Position numbers and translations under genes: made by a program. 15,275 bases of DNA. Source: Stenocarpella maydis (taxonomy: Eukaryota; Ascomycota; Sordariomycetes; Diaporthales; Diaporthaceae). The stretch covers positions 139,298 to 154,572 of the forward strand of contig NQMI01000063.1 in the NCBI GenBank assembly GCA_002270565.1. The letters run 5' to 3'. The notes under the pieces are model-generated. The model did no database searches. It was given only the letters and a program-made list of their open reading frames with translations, and was not told where the DNA came from. The stretch's first letter is position 1; each line of letters begins with the position of its first letter. Shown in pieces: positions 1-8,690 of this stretch.

Positions 1-1049
1 GTTATTAGCTATAATAAGTATATAAGACTTATAAGAGGAAAGGATATTATACACTCTTAGGGCAACTTTGTAAGGATGAAAGAGGGAGAGACTAAGTATT
101 ATATTATAACTAATATAGGATTAAAGCTAGGATAAAATCTACTAGGCTTCCTTATAGTAAGATTTAATAAGGCTAATCTTTTAAGGCCTACTAATATCCA
201 GACTTCTAGATTAAGCAAAACTCCCATGCCCCCTAATAGCCTAAAGAACTAACCTCCCATCTTAATATCTAAAACGCCTGGAGCGGCCGTAAAGGATTTA
301 ATTATAATATTTAGGCTTAAACTTTATAAAGACTTATCAAAAATACCTAATCTTCTACCTTAATTAGATAGGGCATGAATATATAGAGAAGATAGTCTTG
401 GGATACTAAATGAAGTAAGAACTGTTTTATGAATGGTTAATTAAAGTAGGGCTGGAACTCTATAGGGTAACCCTATTAAACTTCTCTTATAGTAAATATT
501 AGAGGCAAGTATTAGAAATATATCTTTAGGAGGAAATATAAATATAGGTAGGATAACCCCTAAGTAATCAGGCATCTTAAGGTCTTTATTATTATCCTTA
601 TCCTCTATTCTAGCTATACCGCTACTATATTACCTATTGTCTGCTATAATAAGAATTATATTAATTTAGGAGCATAACCAAAATATAAGCAAGTAGGTAG
701 GTACTAAAGAGGCAAATTTCTGGGTTCCTATGCCTACAATTAGTAACAGCTATTAATCCTGGGCTCACAAGAAGGCGGCTAAGCGAGAGGGAAAGGACTG
801 CAAACCGAGCGTACTATAGTAAAATAAGAGTAAGGATAAGTAGGCTAGAAATTAGGAACTATATAGCGTCTAATAGAGCTGAATTTAAGTGGATTATCTG
901 ATTAGAGAAGGAGAAGTAAATTTAGTTATTTTAGGCGGATTATTGCTTATTCTTTATAATAATTTGGAGAGGGGTATATTCTAGGGTCTAGGGGAACTAG
1001 TATGTTTTGGAATCTAAAGGAAAACTAGCCTTAGTATCTCCCCTAAGGC
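1..1049 (+). other. Degenerate AT-rich sequence, possible U3/LTR or eroded coding remnant
   Basis: I do not recognise a gene here. The stretch is rich in TpA with many TAG/TAA triplets in all frames, as in the RIP-eroded elements to the right. One plus frame (codons in phase with position 701) is open from 701 to 898, 66 codons. It is Arg/Glu-rich and sits in a locally more GC-rich island (about 765-830). It ends at a TGA that could derive from CGA. Upstream of 701 the same frame has many TAA/TAG. Because it lies just upstream of a TATA box and an LTR-like end at 1370, it could equally be the U3 part of an LTR. No family is assigned. Confidence 0.3.
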
Positions 1050-1370
1050 TATAAAAAGGGGCCCTCCTATATTACTTTTAAGAAATTTCTAGTCCTAGAG
1101 AATTAATGTTTTTATACCCTATGAATTTATATCTATCTGATATATATATATATATGTACTATAAAATTATTTCTTATGCCCTCTTCTTTCTGCCTCTCCT
1201 TTTTGGTACCCTCTATTCCCCTTATAACTCTCCTATTGCGTTAGGGGCTCCTCTTCTTGCCTTCCACGCTCCTCTTGGGGTGGTTGCTTAATCAGGGCTC
1301 TAGCAGAACGTGTGCCTTTTTATATGTAAGGAGGTTTTATCCTCTCGCTCTCCCTCTAGGCCCATTTTCA
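1000..1370 (+). repeat. Right-hand part of a putative 5' LTR (U3 end, R, U5)
   Basis: The segment ends in TTTTCA at 1370, the usual CA end of an LTR. One spacer base separates it from TGG, the start of a primer-binding site. It contains the TATA box at 1050 and a pyrimidine-rich R/U5-like stretch. A 62-codon Met-initiated frame here (1106-1291) is low complexity, rich in Leu/Pro/Ser/Tyr, and is better explained by the pyrimidine tract than by a gene. The left end (TG) and the partner LTR were not found in the window. Confidence 0.4.
1050..1058 (+). promoter_or_regulatory. TATA box of a putative LTR promoter
   Basis: TATAAAAAG is followed by GGGCCC and then, from about 1160 to 1345, a C+T-rich stretch typical of fungal transcription-start regions. 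With the LTR-like end at 1370 and the primer-binding site at 1372, this fits a U3/R boundary on the plus strand. The role is inferred from sequence and position only. Confidence 0.45.
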
Positions 1371-1371
1371 C

Positions 1372-1399
1372 TGGTATCTGCCCCATGAATCAAACATGG
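1372..1399 (+). promoter_or_regulatory. Putative tRNA primer-binding site with extended T-arm complementarity
   Basis: Read on the minus strand, this is a tRNA 3' end: a 5-bp T stem (CCATG/CATGG, with the G53-C61 pair), a 7-nt loop TTTGATT close to the consensus TTCRANY, a 7-nt acceptor strand, discriminator A and CCA. Nuclear tRNA genes do not encode CCA, so a reverse-transcription primer site is more likely than a tRNA gene. The matching 5' half of a tRNA is not seen next to it. The standard 18-nt site would be 1372-1389. The remaining match is the T stem and loop. The tRNA identity is unknown, and T at position 72 is noteworthy. Confidence 0.45.
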
Positions 1400-2128
1400 G
1401 TTTCTTCAGCTAATGAGGTTTCTTCAACTACTATGAAGTTCCTTAGCTTTTAGGCCTAGATTCCCTGTTTTATTTATGAGGTTATTGGCTACTTTAGGGG
1501 AGTGAATCTCCACACTTCTAATACCATTTCATTCTAATTAGAGCTATAGCGCCCTCTCACTCTTGATAGAGGATTTTACTATTATGCAAAGGCCAGATTT
1601 ACCCTCCTGAGTCACCCACAGTTAACCCAGTAGCAATAGGAGCAGGTATATACAAGGCTAGTCTAATCTCTATACCGAGCTAACTCCATCACCTCAGCTA
1701 TATCTTAAACCCCCTCCCAGTATACCCAATTCAATAGTAAAGTATGAAACCTCTAGCCTAGCTATACATTCCTAGAAAAGCTACTAAGGGATTTATATTC
1801 TTAGGCCTTAGAAATTTATTTTAATCAGATTTAATAGCATCTAATTAGGGCTTATTTCCTTAGAAGGGATATAAAGAACTAGTATTAAGAAGGTTTAGTA
1901 GATCCCAATTGCCTATATTACCTAAAACTCTCTTGCCCTTAGATGTAGCACCTAAAGGTTTAGCATGCTAATTCCCTAATATAGGTAAACTGGGTATAAT
2001 GAAGCCCCAGTTTAACTAATTAGGCCCCTCTTTAGTTTTCCCTTTCAAGTTATTATTATAATATCTAGTTACCCTATTAAATACTATATCCAAGATATTA
2101 TCTAATATTATATAATATTGGGTTGGGT
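1400..2128 (+). pseudogene. Unrecognised internal region of the upstream retroelement, possibly gag-like
   Basis: This follows the putative primer-binding site. One plus frame over about 1560-1850 reads as a Gln/Leu/Ser-rich, gag-like sequence if TAG/TAA triplets are taken as former Gln codons. No zinc knuckle or other diagnostic motif is visible, and neighbouring frames can be read almost as well after the same allowance. The assignment therefore rests on context (LTR end, then primer site, then this region). It may be the start of an element truncated near 2130 by the next one, or part of a very long leader of the Gypsy element at 3267. Confidence 0.22.
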
Positions 2129-2197
2129 GATAGCGGTGCTAAATATTATGTGCTTCTATAGGGAGTTAAAGAGGTTCCTACCCTACCAACCGCTATC
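2129..2197. repeat. Inverted repeat GATAGCGGT / ACCGCTATC
   Basis: Nine-bp perfect arms at 2129-2137 and 2189-2197 enclose 51 bp. The arms sit at the left edge of a less mutated, more GC-rich segment (2200-2300). This is a plausible junction between two elements, but no target-site duplication could be assigned. Confidence 0.5.
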
Positions 2198-2401
2198 CTT
2201 CTGATCAGTAAGCTTGGAGCTTCCGCTGTTGTTAGCACCCCCTGCAGTCAGGATGGCTGGCGTTAGCAGCATGAGGGTATTCCAAATATTTATATTGTCC
2301 TCTCCTCTGGTTGCTTGTAGTTGAGTAGCTCCTGCCTGCTACTATAGTAAGACTTCATAGTATTTAATATGACCTTCTATACTGATACCATTTACTTAGA
2401 T

Positions 2402-2790
2402 TGTACCTAGTTATTCCTATATGTATTTCAGCGAATTTCAAATAGCACTTAATACCTTTGCTTCTTCTGGATACACTTAGTGGAGAGAAACATTTAACAC
2501 CCTTAGATAGCACTTATATCTTGCCTCTTTAGAAAGCAGCTCTAGTATAGAGAAACATTTAACTTTACTATTATCACAAGGGACTAATTAGGACCTATTC
2601 ACTCCTATATGCATCTTAGCAGACCCTAAATAGCACTTATGCTTTTGCCTTCTCTCAAGACCCCTAGTAAAGAGAAACATTCAACACCTTTAGATAGTAC
2701 TTATACTAGGCCCTCTCCTAAGAATATAAAGATAGAGAGAAACATTTGCCTCTGTTATTACTATAAGGGACTAATTAGGACCTATATCCT
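2402..2790. repeat. Two-level tandem repeat, 187-bp period with 65-bp subrepeats
   Basis: The motif AGAGAAACATT begins at 2484, 2549, 2671 and 2736. The spacings are 65 and 65 within a unit and 187 and 187 between units. A companion motif TAGCACTTA (TAGTACTTA in the last copy) occurs at 2443, 2508, 2631 and 2695, with 64-65 within and 187-188 between units. GGACTAATTAGGACC follows each large unit at 2582 and 2769. The array lies upstream of a TATA box, so it may be a U3 enhancer array. The copies differ mostly by C/T changes. Confidence 0.8.
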
Positions 2791-2866
2791 CTATTTACCC
2801 AATAAAAGATATTCATTCTGCTCCCCCATCCACTAGAGGTTCTCCCTCTAGAGGAAGGGAGCAGGA

Positions 2867-2874
2867 TATAAATA
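2867..2874 (+). promoter_or_regulatory. TATA box upstream of the Gypsy element
   Basis: TATAAATA is followed by a G-rich stretch and GCTCTTATTA. It lies 400 bp upstream of the gag start and directly downstream of the tandem-repeat array, as expected for a U3/R boundary. A similar layout occurs at 9876. Confidence 0.45.
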
Positions 2875-2965
2875 AGGTAAGGGGGCTCTTATTAAAGAAA
2901 GGTCCACCTTAAGGACATCAGTCTCCTTAGGAACCTGCCCCCACCCTATCTAAGACCTCTAATTA

Positions 2966-2980
2966 GGAGCATTATGCTCC
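2966..2980. repeat. Perfect 15-bp hairpin
   Basis: GGAGCAT-T-ATGCTCC has 7-bp perfect arms around a single base. It lies about 90 bp downstream of the TATA box, so it would be in the 5' leader of the transcript. The function is unknown. Confidence 0.6.
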
Positions 2981-3266
2981 TATACTACTCATTTAGGCAG
3001 CTTCTTAGCCTATTATACCTTTAATACCCTTTAAAAATGCTGCCCTTTGGGCCTTGCTATTTGTGCTTCAATTAACTCCGTGATTTAATGGAACCAATAT
3101 TATTAAAGTTATTAATTCAATAGAGACCATTACCAACTAGTTCCAGTATCCATTAGATCAGGTACTTAGCTTATTCCTCCAGGTTTATGCTACCTCAAGC
3201 CTAGTCAATAATATTCATATAATCACTGTAGGAGAGTATAATTAGGTTAGTTAAAAAGGCTAGCTA

Positions 3267-4835
3267 ATGGCCCACTACCAAATCCATAATGCTGCCTCTC
3301 ATGCTAATCTATCTGAGGTAATTAATACTATCTAGAGGAATTACCCTGCTGAAGATCTGGAAGCCTGGAAGTACTGGATTGCAACTTATAACTAGGTACT
3401 GGATTCCACTAATAATAATTTAATCTTACTAACCTAGCCGTTCTATTAAATCTTGCCATTAACCCTAAAGAAGATATTAGCCACCAGAAGTATATCTAAT
3501 AAGAAGGCTAAAACTTATAACTAGAGAACTTTTAAGATAGAACTCCTTTCTCTAATTAATAAGGAACTGGAGTACTCCTATTAGGATGAGTATAATGATA
3601 TAAAAGGGGCTAATCTTATAACTTACTATCCCCCTCCTATTCAGCTTATAAAGATACCTCACTTATAGCCTCAATCTGCCCCAAGGACTACAGAATCATT
3701 AGTATAAACCCCCTCTTGCTCTAATTAGCCGGGATATAAGATTATTCAGAAGAATATCTAGTTTAATGAAGACTCTTTAGTAGATGATTTGGCCTATAAG
3801 TTTGCCCAGATGAAGATTAAGTTTATAACTAAGAATAACCTTGCAGAAAGCCTATAGCCTGTATTAAATAAACTTAATGTAAATTAAGCATATATTAATA
3901 AGGTGCTTAGCTATAATTAAAGCTAGGCTTGCTTAGGACTTAATAGCCCTAATATAATTATATCCTTAAACTCACTAGAAGCTAATTATAATTAGGAGGA
4001 TAGTTTTACTAATGGATACTCTAAAAACTATAGGTAGAATATATTTAAGCTAGCCTATTAATGGAATAGTAAGATTAGAAAGTGCTATAGATATAGTACT
4101 TCTTTTAATTATAGGGCCTATTAATACTCCAAATTGCTAGAACTTATTAAGCTCGGCCTAGTTTAATCTCCTAGGTAGGAAAGCAACTTGGTATTCCTTA
4201 GCTCTTAAGAGGATATCTGTAAAGGCAGGTCTAACCAGCTTAATCTTATAGCCCTAGCTTTTTATAGGGATATAGAATATTATGGTATTAAGAAGTTTGC
4301 TAGAGGCTGTCTGGAATTTTTACTTTTAAAAGGAAGGACGGACTTACCTTATATTTAGAGATATTAGTCTCTAATTGCTAACCACCCCGAACTTAAGGGC
4401 AATATATCTCTTAGGGAATCAAAGAAGATTTAGAACCCTAATCTGGGAACTAAAGTGAATTCCCTCTTTACAATATTGATTTCTAAACCCAAATTAGTAT
4501 TTATTAGTAACAAAACCTAATATATGGAAACTTTAGTACCCTTAATTACTATAAATGCTATAAAAAGGAAGAGAATAAATAGAGATAACCCTAATTAGGA
4601 TGTTAATAATGTAATATTTAATGCTAGGCTAGACTTAGAATCAGTTATTGATTTTAACGTAAGATTATAGATGATTTCTAATGAAGAGGAGGTAATGCTA
4701 GAAATCTAGCAAGAGACTTCTATTATAGCTGGGGATAGGAAAAGTAAAATGAAGGGTGATCTGATAGGTTCAAGTAAGACTGAAAAATCAATTAAAGCTA
4801 AGCCTAAATAAGGACCCCTAATCCTCCAGACCCCT
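3267..4835 (+). pseudogene. gag: Gypsy gag (capsid/nucleocapsid) remnant
   Basis: The frame starts MAHYQIHNAASHANLSEV, preceded by AT-rich leader, and this is the first Met in the coding frame. Residues about 35-70 include EAWKYWIATYN, a capsid-like helix-rich start. Near codon 273 (4083-4127) is a CCHC-like zinc knuckle spaced C-x2-C-x5-H-x4-C. Only the first Cys survives (TGC at 4083). The other three ligand positions are Tyr codons (4092, 4110, 4125), as expected if TGY and CAY became TAY. The x5 spacing differs from the usual x4, so the knuckle call is moderate. After it comes a basic, charged tail. About one codon in 15-20 is a stop. Gag would form the virus-like particle and bind element RNA. 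Confidence 0.75.
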
Positions 4836-5480
4836 AAAGCTAAGGCTATGGACGCCATCCTTGCTACCTTAATTAAAATGCTGATTTCGGATATTCTTGC
4901 GCTTGGTAAGACTAATGCTGTTCTGATTAGAGAGCTCCTTGCTTGCAGGGATAATACCTCTCTTAATGAGTGGCCTTTCGAGCTAGTCCCGGATAGGGAT
5001 ATGCCTCAAGCTATAGGTTCAGGACTTAGTATAGTTTCTGCTTTATTTAAAATTGGATATAAGTAATGCTTGAGCTCTAATTAGATATATATCGTTAGGT
5101 ATAAGGTAAATTTGATATTATCTCAAACTGCTGATGTGGTGAACCGTGGTTGCTATAGATCCGCCTACTTAAATATTAGGATTACTTTAGAAAGCTATAA
5201 GATCCTCCCAGCCCTACTAGATATAGGTGCTAAGATAAATCTTCTTCCTTTATTTTATTATCACCAGAATAAGTTATCCTATACTCCACTCCAAGATATA
5301 AACTCTATAGTTTATAATGAAGTATTATTAATACTAATTAGAGTAACTAAAGAATGAGTATATATTAGCTATAATAGGATAAGGGCTATTTTCTTTATTA
5401 TAAATAATAAAATATATAATACTACTTATAATATCCTTTTAGGGATGCCTTTCTTTTTAGATATGAATTTAACTTTTAAG
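4836..5480 (+). pseudogene. pro: Gypsy pre-protease block and aspartic protease
   Basis: An uninterrupted stretch 4848-5066 (MDAILATLIKML...) resembles the conserved segment that precedes the protease in fungal Gypsy polyproteins. The retropepsin follows in the same frame. The active-site D-T-G appears as D-I-G (LLDIGAKINLLP, codons at 5220-5228), where Thr ACN has become ATA. The C-terminal flap/ILG motif is visible as ILLGMPFFLD (about 5428-5462). The protease would cut the Gag-Pol precursor inside the particle. The Thr-to-Ile change plus stop codons on both sides (one after 5066, one after 5354) rule out activity. This is one of the least eroded parts of the element. Confidence 0.8.
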
Positions 5481-6780
5481 TAATTAAGAGGGTTCCTTTT
5501 TATATATATTACTCTTAATGGGTTGTAAATAATATATGGGCTGGGGAGGAGGAACTAGAAACCCTTTTATGTAGCTACTACTAAGGGTATAATGGTTCCC
5601 TAGAAATACCTCCCCTAGAGGGTAATGATGGTCTTCCTTTAGTTAGGCTCTTCTAATTAGAGGTAGGTTATAATTAGAGCCCTAATAGACCCTCTTAAAG
5701 CTAACCTTAGGTTATCTTAGGATAATAATATCTTAGGGAGCCTTTTAAATAAGGAAGCTAGAACCCTAGTGCTAAAACCTTTTGCCTCTTTCCTCTATAT
5801 TACTAGACCCAATATCCTATTAGGTTACTCTAATTAGCAATCTTTTATTTAAATAGATAGACCCTAGAGATCTATAACTTAATTCCAGCTAGACTAAGAA
5901 AAGGGGGCAACTACTCTAGTTATTAGAACCTTATATAAAAGGATAGGGGTAAAGGTCTACCCTATTAATAACTTTCCCTCTAATAGTACTATCCCTAAGG
6001 GAACTATAAACTAAAAGCTAAGTTATAAAGATAGGGTCAGGCATTTAATTAATTTTAATAGGGGGAGCAAATATAACCTATAAATTAGACCTAAATTTCC
6101 CTTTATTTTAAGAGGGTTGCAATTAATAATAGATTATCTTTAGCATATTATTATAAAAAATTATAATAGGTTCTTTAATTAGGAAAAGATAATATTTATA
6201 TACCTGCTAGAAAATAGAGAGGAAGCTCTTATATAAGACTAATCTTATATCTCCTAAATTAGTATAAATATTACCCCTTATTAGTTTATTTAAATAGTTC
6301 CTTATTAGATATACTAGATAAAAACTATTAAGCTCCCTAGAGCATTAAGAGAAACTGCCATTAAAATCTTATGAGAGCGAGAAGCAAGGGGTATAATAGA
6401 AGGATCCTATACCCCCTACTAAAACTAATAGTTCCTTATTAAGAAGAAGGATGGTAGCTATTAGTTAATTAATAATATCTCTAAAGCTAATTAGGTTATA
6501 ATTAGTAAGGCCTTTATTCCTCCTGCTGCTAATAAGTTTACTAAGGAGTTTGTAATATATTAGGTTTTATTACTTTTAGACTTTTCTCTAGCTATAATCA
6601 GATTAAGCTAAAGGAGAAAAGCCGCAATATTACCACCCTTATAACTCTAATTAGACTATTTAGATAGTGCGGATTACTTATAGGAGCTATAAACTTAGTA
6701 GTATAATTTATAAGATGTATGGTTTGCTTATTTTATAACCTAATTCTAATAGTCTGTTGCTTATTCCCAGATAGTATTAN
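5481..6780 (+). pseudogene. RT: Gypsy reverse transcriptase (fingers and palm), truncated at N
   Basis: Positions 5481-6270 form a poorly conserved spacer in the same frame. RT proper starts near 6290 (KTIKLPRALRE). It shows IKKKDGSY*LINN (about 6438-6475), matching the KKDGxxRxxxD/N block, then motif A as LLLLDF with the Asp kept (about 6579). Near 6582-6592 the frame moves by one base. It continues as YNQIKLKEKSRNITT, LIRLFR and GAINLVV*FIR, the latter two matching the conserved TPxGLFR and GATNSPAQFxR blocks with RIP-type substitutions. The x-DD box reads PDSI directly before the N at 6780, so one Asp is absent or the bases are unreliable there. Thumb and connection are missing. Confidence 0.85.
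6780..6780. other. Ambiguous base at a domain break (collapsed or deleted RT/RNase H segment)
   Basis: The N falls right after the RT catalytic box. About 70 bases later the frame resumes in a different phase at the very end of RNase H. Gypsy elements normally have roughly 300 residues between these points, so most of the thumb, connection and RNase H is missing here. A gap join during assembly fits as well as a real deletion. Confidence 0.6.
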
Positions 6781-7095
6781 ACTTTATTCTAAAGACTAAC
6801 TTAAATATTCTTATCTAATAGTTAAAGGGATTAGCATTAGATATCCCTAGAGCCTATATTACTTAATGGCTAGCTATAATCAGGATATATAACTTTATAG
6901 TTAGGTATATTAAAGGGAATAATAATTTAATTACTAACTTACTCTTAAGGAAATCTTTAGGTCCTTTAAATAAGGTAGATAGATAAATTAAGGGAGATAT
7001 TAAGGAATAGTATAATACTTCTCTTAATCCTATAATAGCTCCAATACCCTCCAATTAGATGCTATTACTTAAAGGCACTTATGAGTAGTTAAAGG
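6781..7095 (+). pseudogene. Gypsy RNase H C-terminal tail and linker to integrase
   Basis: From about 6849 the original frame resumes with AYIT*WLAIIRIYNF, then RYIKGNNNLITNLLLRK. This matches the end of Gypsy RNase H: a Trp/Leu-rich block, then His-Val-x-Gly-x-x-Asn followed by an Ala-Asp-x-Leu-Ser-Arg motif. The His is now Tyr and the Ala-Asp pair reads Thr-Asn, consistent with CAY to TAY and GAY to AAY. The catalytic part of RNase H is absent, lost at the break at 6780. A minus-strand 63-codon frame over the same bases is a shadow. Confidence 0.7.
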
Positions 7096-8690
7096 AATTA
7101 AAGGAGATTGCAAATTACCTCTACTGCAGTATTCTACCTGATTATCTCTCTAATTAGTAATAAAAGGCTTTTAAGAAGAAGGCTCTTATCTTTTCCCTTA
7201 GGGAAGGAGTGCTCTAGTGGGAACCTGAGAAAGACTTCCCTAGAAGGAGAGTTGTAAACAACCCTAATCTAAGAAAAAGAATCATTAGGAATACTTACGC
7301 TCCCCTTAGTTATAGAGGGAGGGATACTACTTACTATTAGATTAGGGTAATATGCTACTGGAAAGGGATATATATAGATATTGAAAAAGTAATTGCTGGG
7401 TGCCCTAGGTATAATAAATGGGATATTAGGATCTATAATGATAGGGTAATACTTACTACCTTAGGGCTTCCATTTTTAAAAATTCAGATTAATATTCAGC
7501 ATTTAGCCTCTAATTAGGGATATTAGTACCTTATGGAAGGGCGTTATAATCTTATAGGATGGCCTGAAGTAATAGCTCTTAAGGCTACTAACTTAAAGAA
7601 TATTAAGCAGTTGTTTATTAATAAGTTCTTACTTAAATAGGGCTTGCCTATATTAGTAGACATTAATAGGGGATCTAAGAACCTTAAGGACTTTATTAAA
7701 TACCTTAAATACCTTAGAGTATATTAAATTAGAATATTTACATATAATCCTCAGGCAAATAGTATTATGGAATATAGTTACTTTAATATTATATTAGCCT
7801 TAGGAAAGTTACTAGATAGGGGTATAACTAGATAGAAAAAGATTCTTCTATATATACTCTTTATTAATTGAATATCCCTAAGGAGGTTGCATAAGAAAAG
7901 CCCGTTCTACCTACTCTACGGGTTTAATCTAATACTACCCATTAAGATAGAAATCCCTACTTAGTAGGTCCAAGCCTGGTTACCCTATATAACCTCTAAT
8001 TAAGTATTAGGATGTTACTTGTGCTTGTTGCTAGACTAAAAGCAAGATATCCTATATGCTTAGGAGTTAGTTGTTAAGAAAAGAAGAAAGGTAGCAGCTA
8101 GAAATATATACTGGAGATTACATGGGCCTAAGCTCCTCACAAAAGAAAATCTTATACTAATTATAAATAAATAAAGGAAATCTAATTACGTATTATTTTA
8201 AAAGCTAATATAGTAATAGTTTGATCCTTATATTATTAATATTATTAAAGCTGATAATATATATAAGCTAAGGACTTCTAATGGGATCTGTATTAAGGGG
8301 ACCTATCACTTAATGCGCCTAAAGAAGTTCATCCATAAGAGGGGAATTTAGGAGCTGATAGTACCTTTTCTTTAGGAGGACAACCCTCCTGAAAGTCAAC
8401 AAACTAAGAGAAAGCTATTAGAGGTAGCCAGATATAATATCTTCCTAAATACGCTAGATAATATACTCTATCCTACCACCCCTAATTAGGATAATAATAG
8501 TTAGTACTAAGATTGGTCTCTTCCTAGCCAGGTAGTTCCCTAGGCGCAAGTATACTTAGATATAGATAGCTTATATAATTTAGACTTATTAGATTTAGCT
8601 AATTAGCCTTAAAGGTTAATACTATATATAGACATTCTGCTTATTAACTCTAATAACCCTAGATTAAAAGAATATAAATTCTAGGATAAA
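7096..8690 (+). pseudogene. INT: Gypsy integrase (zinc domain, core, C-terminal module)
   Basis: The HHCC zinc domain lies at about 7296-7412. The two His positions are Tyr codons (7296, 7311), the first Cys is kept (TGC 7401) and the second is Tyr (7410). The spacer motif YWKGIYIDIEKVI is clear. In the DDE core the first Asp is Asn (AAT 7491), the second is kept (GAC 7659, LVDINRGS) and Glu is kept (GAA 7770, after NPQANSI). SPFYLLYGFN follows near 7900. The C-terminal module ends with YKLRTSNG and KGTYHLMRLKKFI (about 8265-8330). A Ser/Gln/Asn-rich tail extends past 8600. The last codon is uncertain. Integrase would insert the cDNA; the missing ligands and catalytic Asp rule that out. Confidence 0.85.

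Larger units (their letters stand above)
2200..3266 (+). repeat. LTR-like / leader region upstream of the Gypsy gag
   Basis: This non-coding stretch leads into the gag start at 3267. It contains a candidate LTR start (TGTTAGCACC at 2230), a tandem-repeat array (2402-2790), a TATA box (2867) and a hairpin (2966), in the order expected for U3 enhancer repeats followed by a core promoter. No convincing LTR 3' end or primer-binding site was found between 2900 and 3266. No second copy of the TG end or of the tandem-repeat motif is seen 3' of pol, so the LTR assignment is tentative. Confidence 0.35.
3267..8690 (+). mobile_element. Ty3/Gypsy retrotransposon gag-pol, RIP-degraded
   Basis: A single fused polyprotein can be followed in one plus frame from ATG at 3267 to about 8650, interrupted only by TAA/TAG/TGA triplets explicable as mutated Gln, Trp or Arg codons. 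The exceptions are a 1-nt shift near 6585 and a break at the N at 6780. The domain order is gag, protease, RT, RNase H, integrase. Integrase downstream of RT is the diagnostic order for Ty3/Gypsy (Metaviridae) rather than Ty1/Copia. Gag and pol share one frame. No 3' LTR was identified, so the element is incomplete in the window or its 3' end has diverged beyond recognition. Confidence 0.9.

Noticed and set aside
1106..1291. Met-initiated 61-codon plus frame
   Set aside because: Low-complexity Leu/Pro/Tyr-rich translation of a pyrimidine-rich stretch inside a putative LTR, downstream of a TATA box. No family resemblance.
1372..1460. Complete tRNA gene on the minus strand
   Set aside because: The T-arm and acceptor 3' strand are present, but no 5' acceptor partner and no paired anticodon or D stems can be found, and CCA is encoded.
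2402..2790. CRISPR-like array
   Set aside because: The repeats are a two-level tandem duplication with related spacers, in eukaryotic retroelement context.
2639..2836. 65-codon plus frame
   Set aside because: It lies over the second unit of the 187-bp tandem repeat and is not kept in the first unit. Chance frame.
6863..7054. 63-codon minus frame
   Set aside because: Shadow of the plus-strand RNase H tail and linker, which has clear family motifs.
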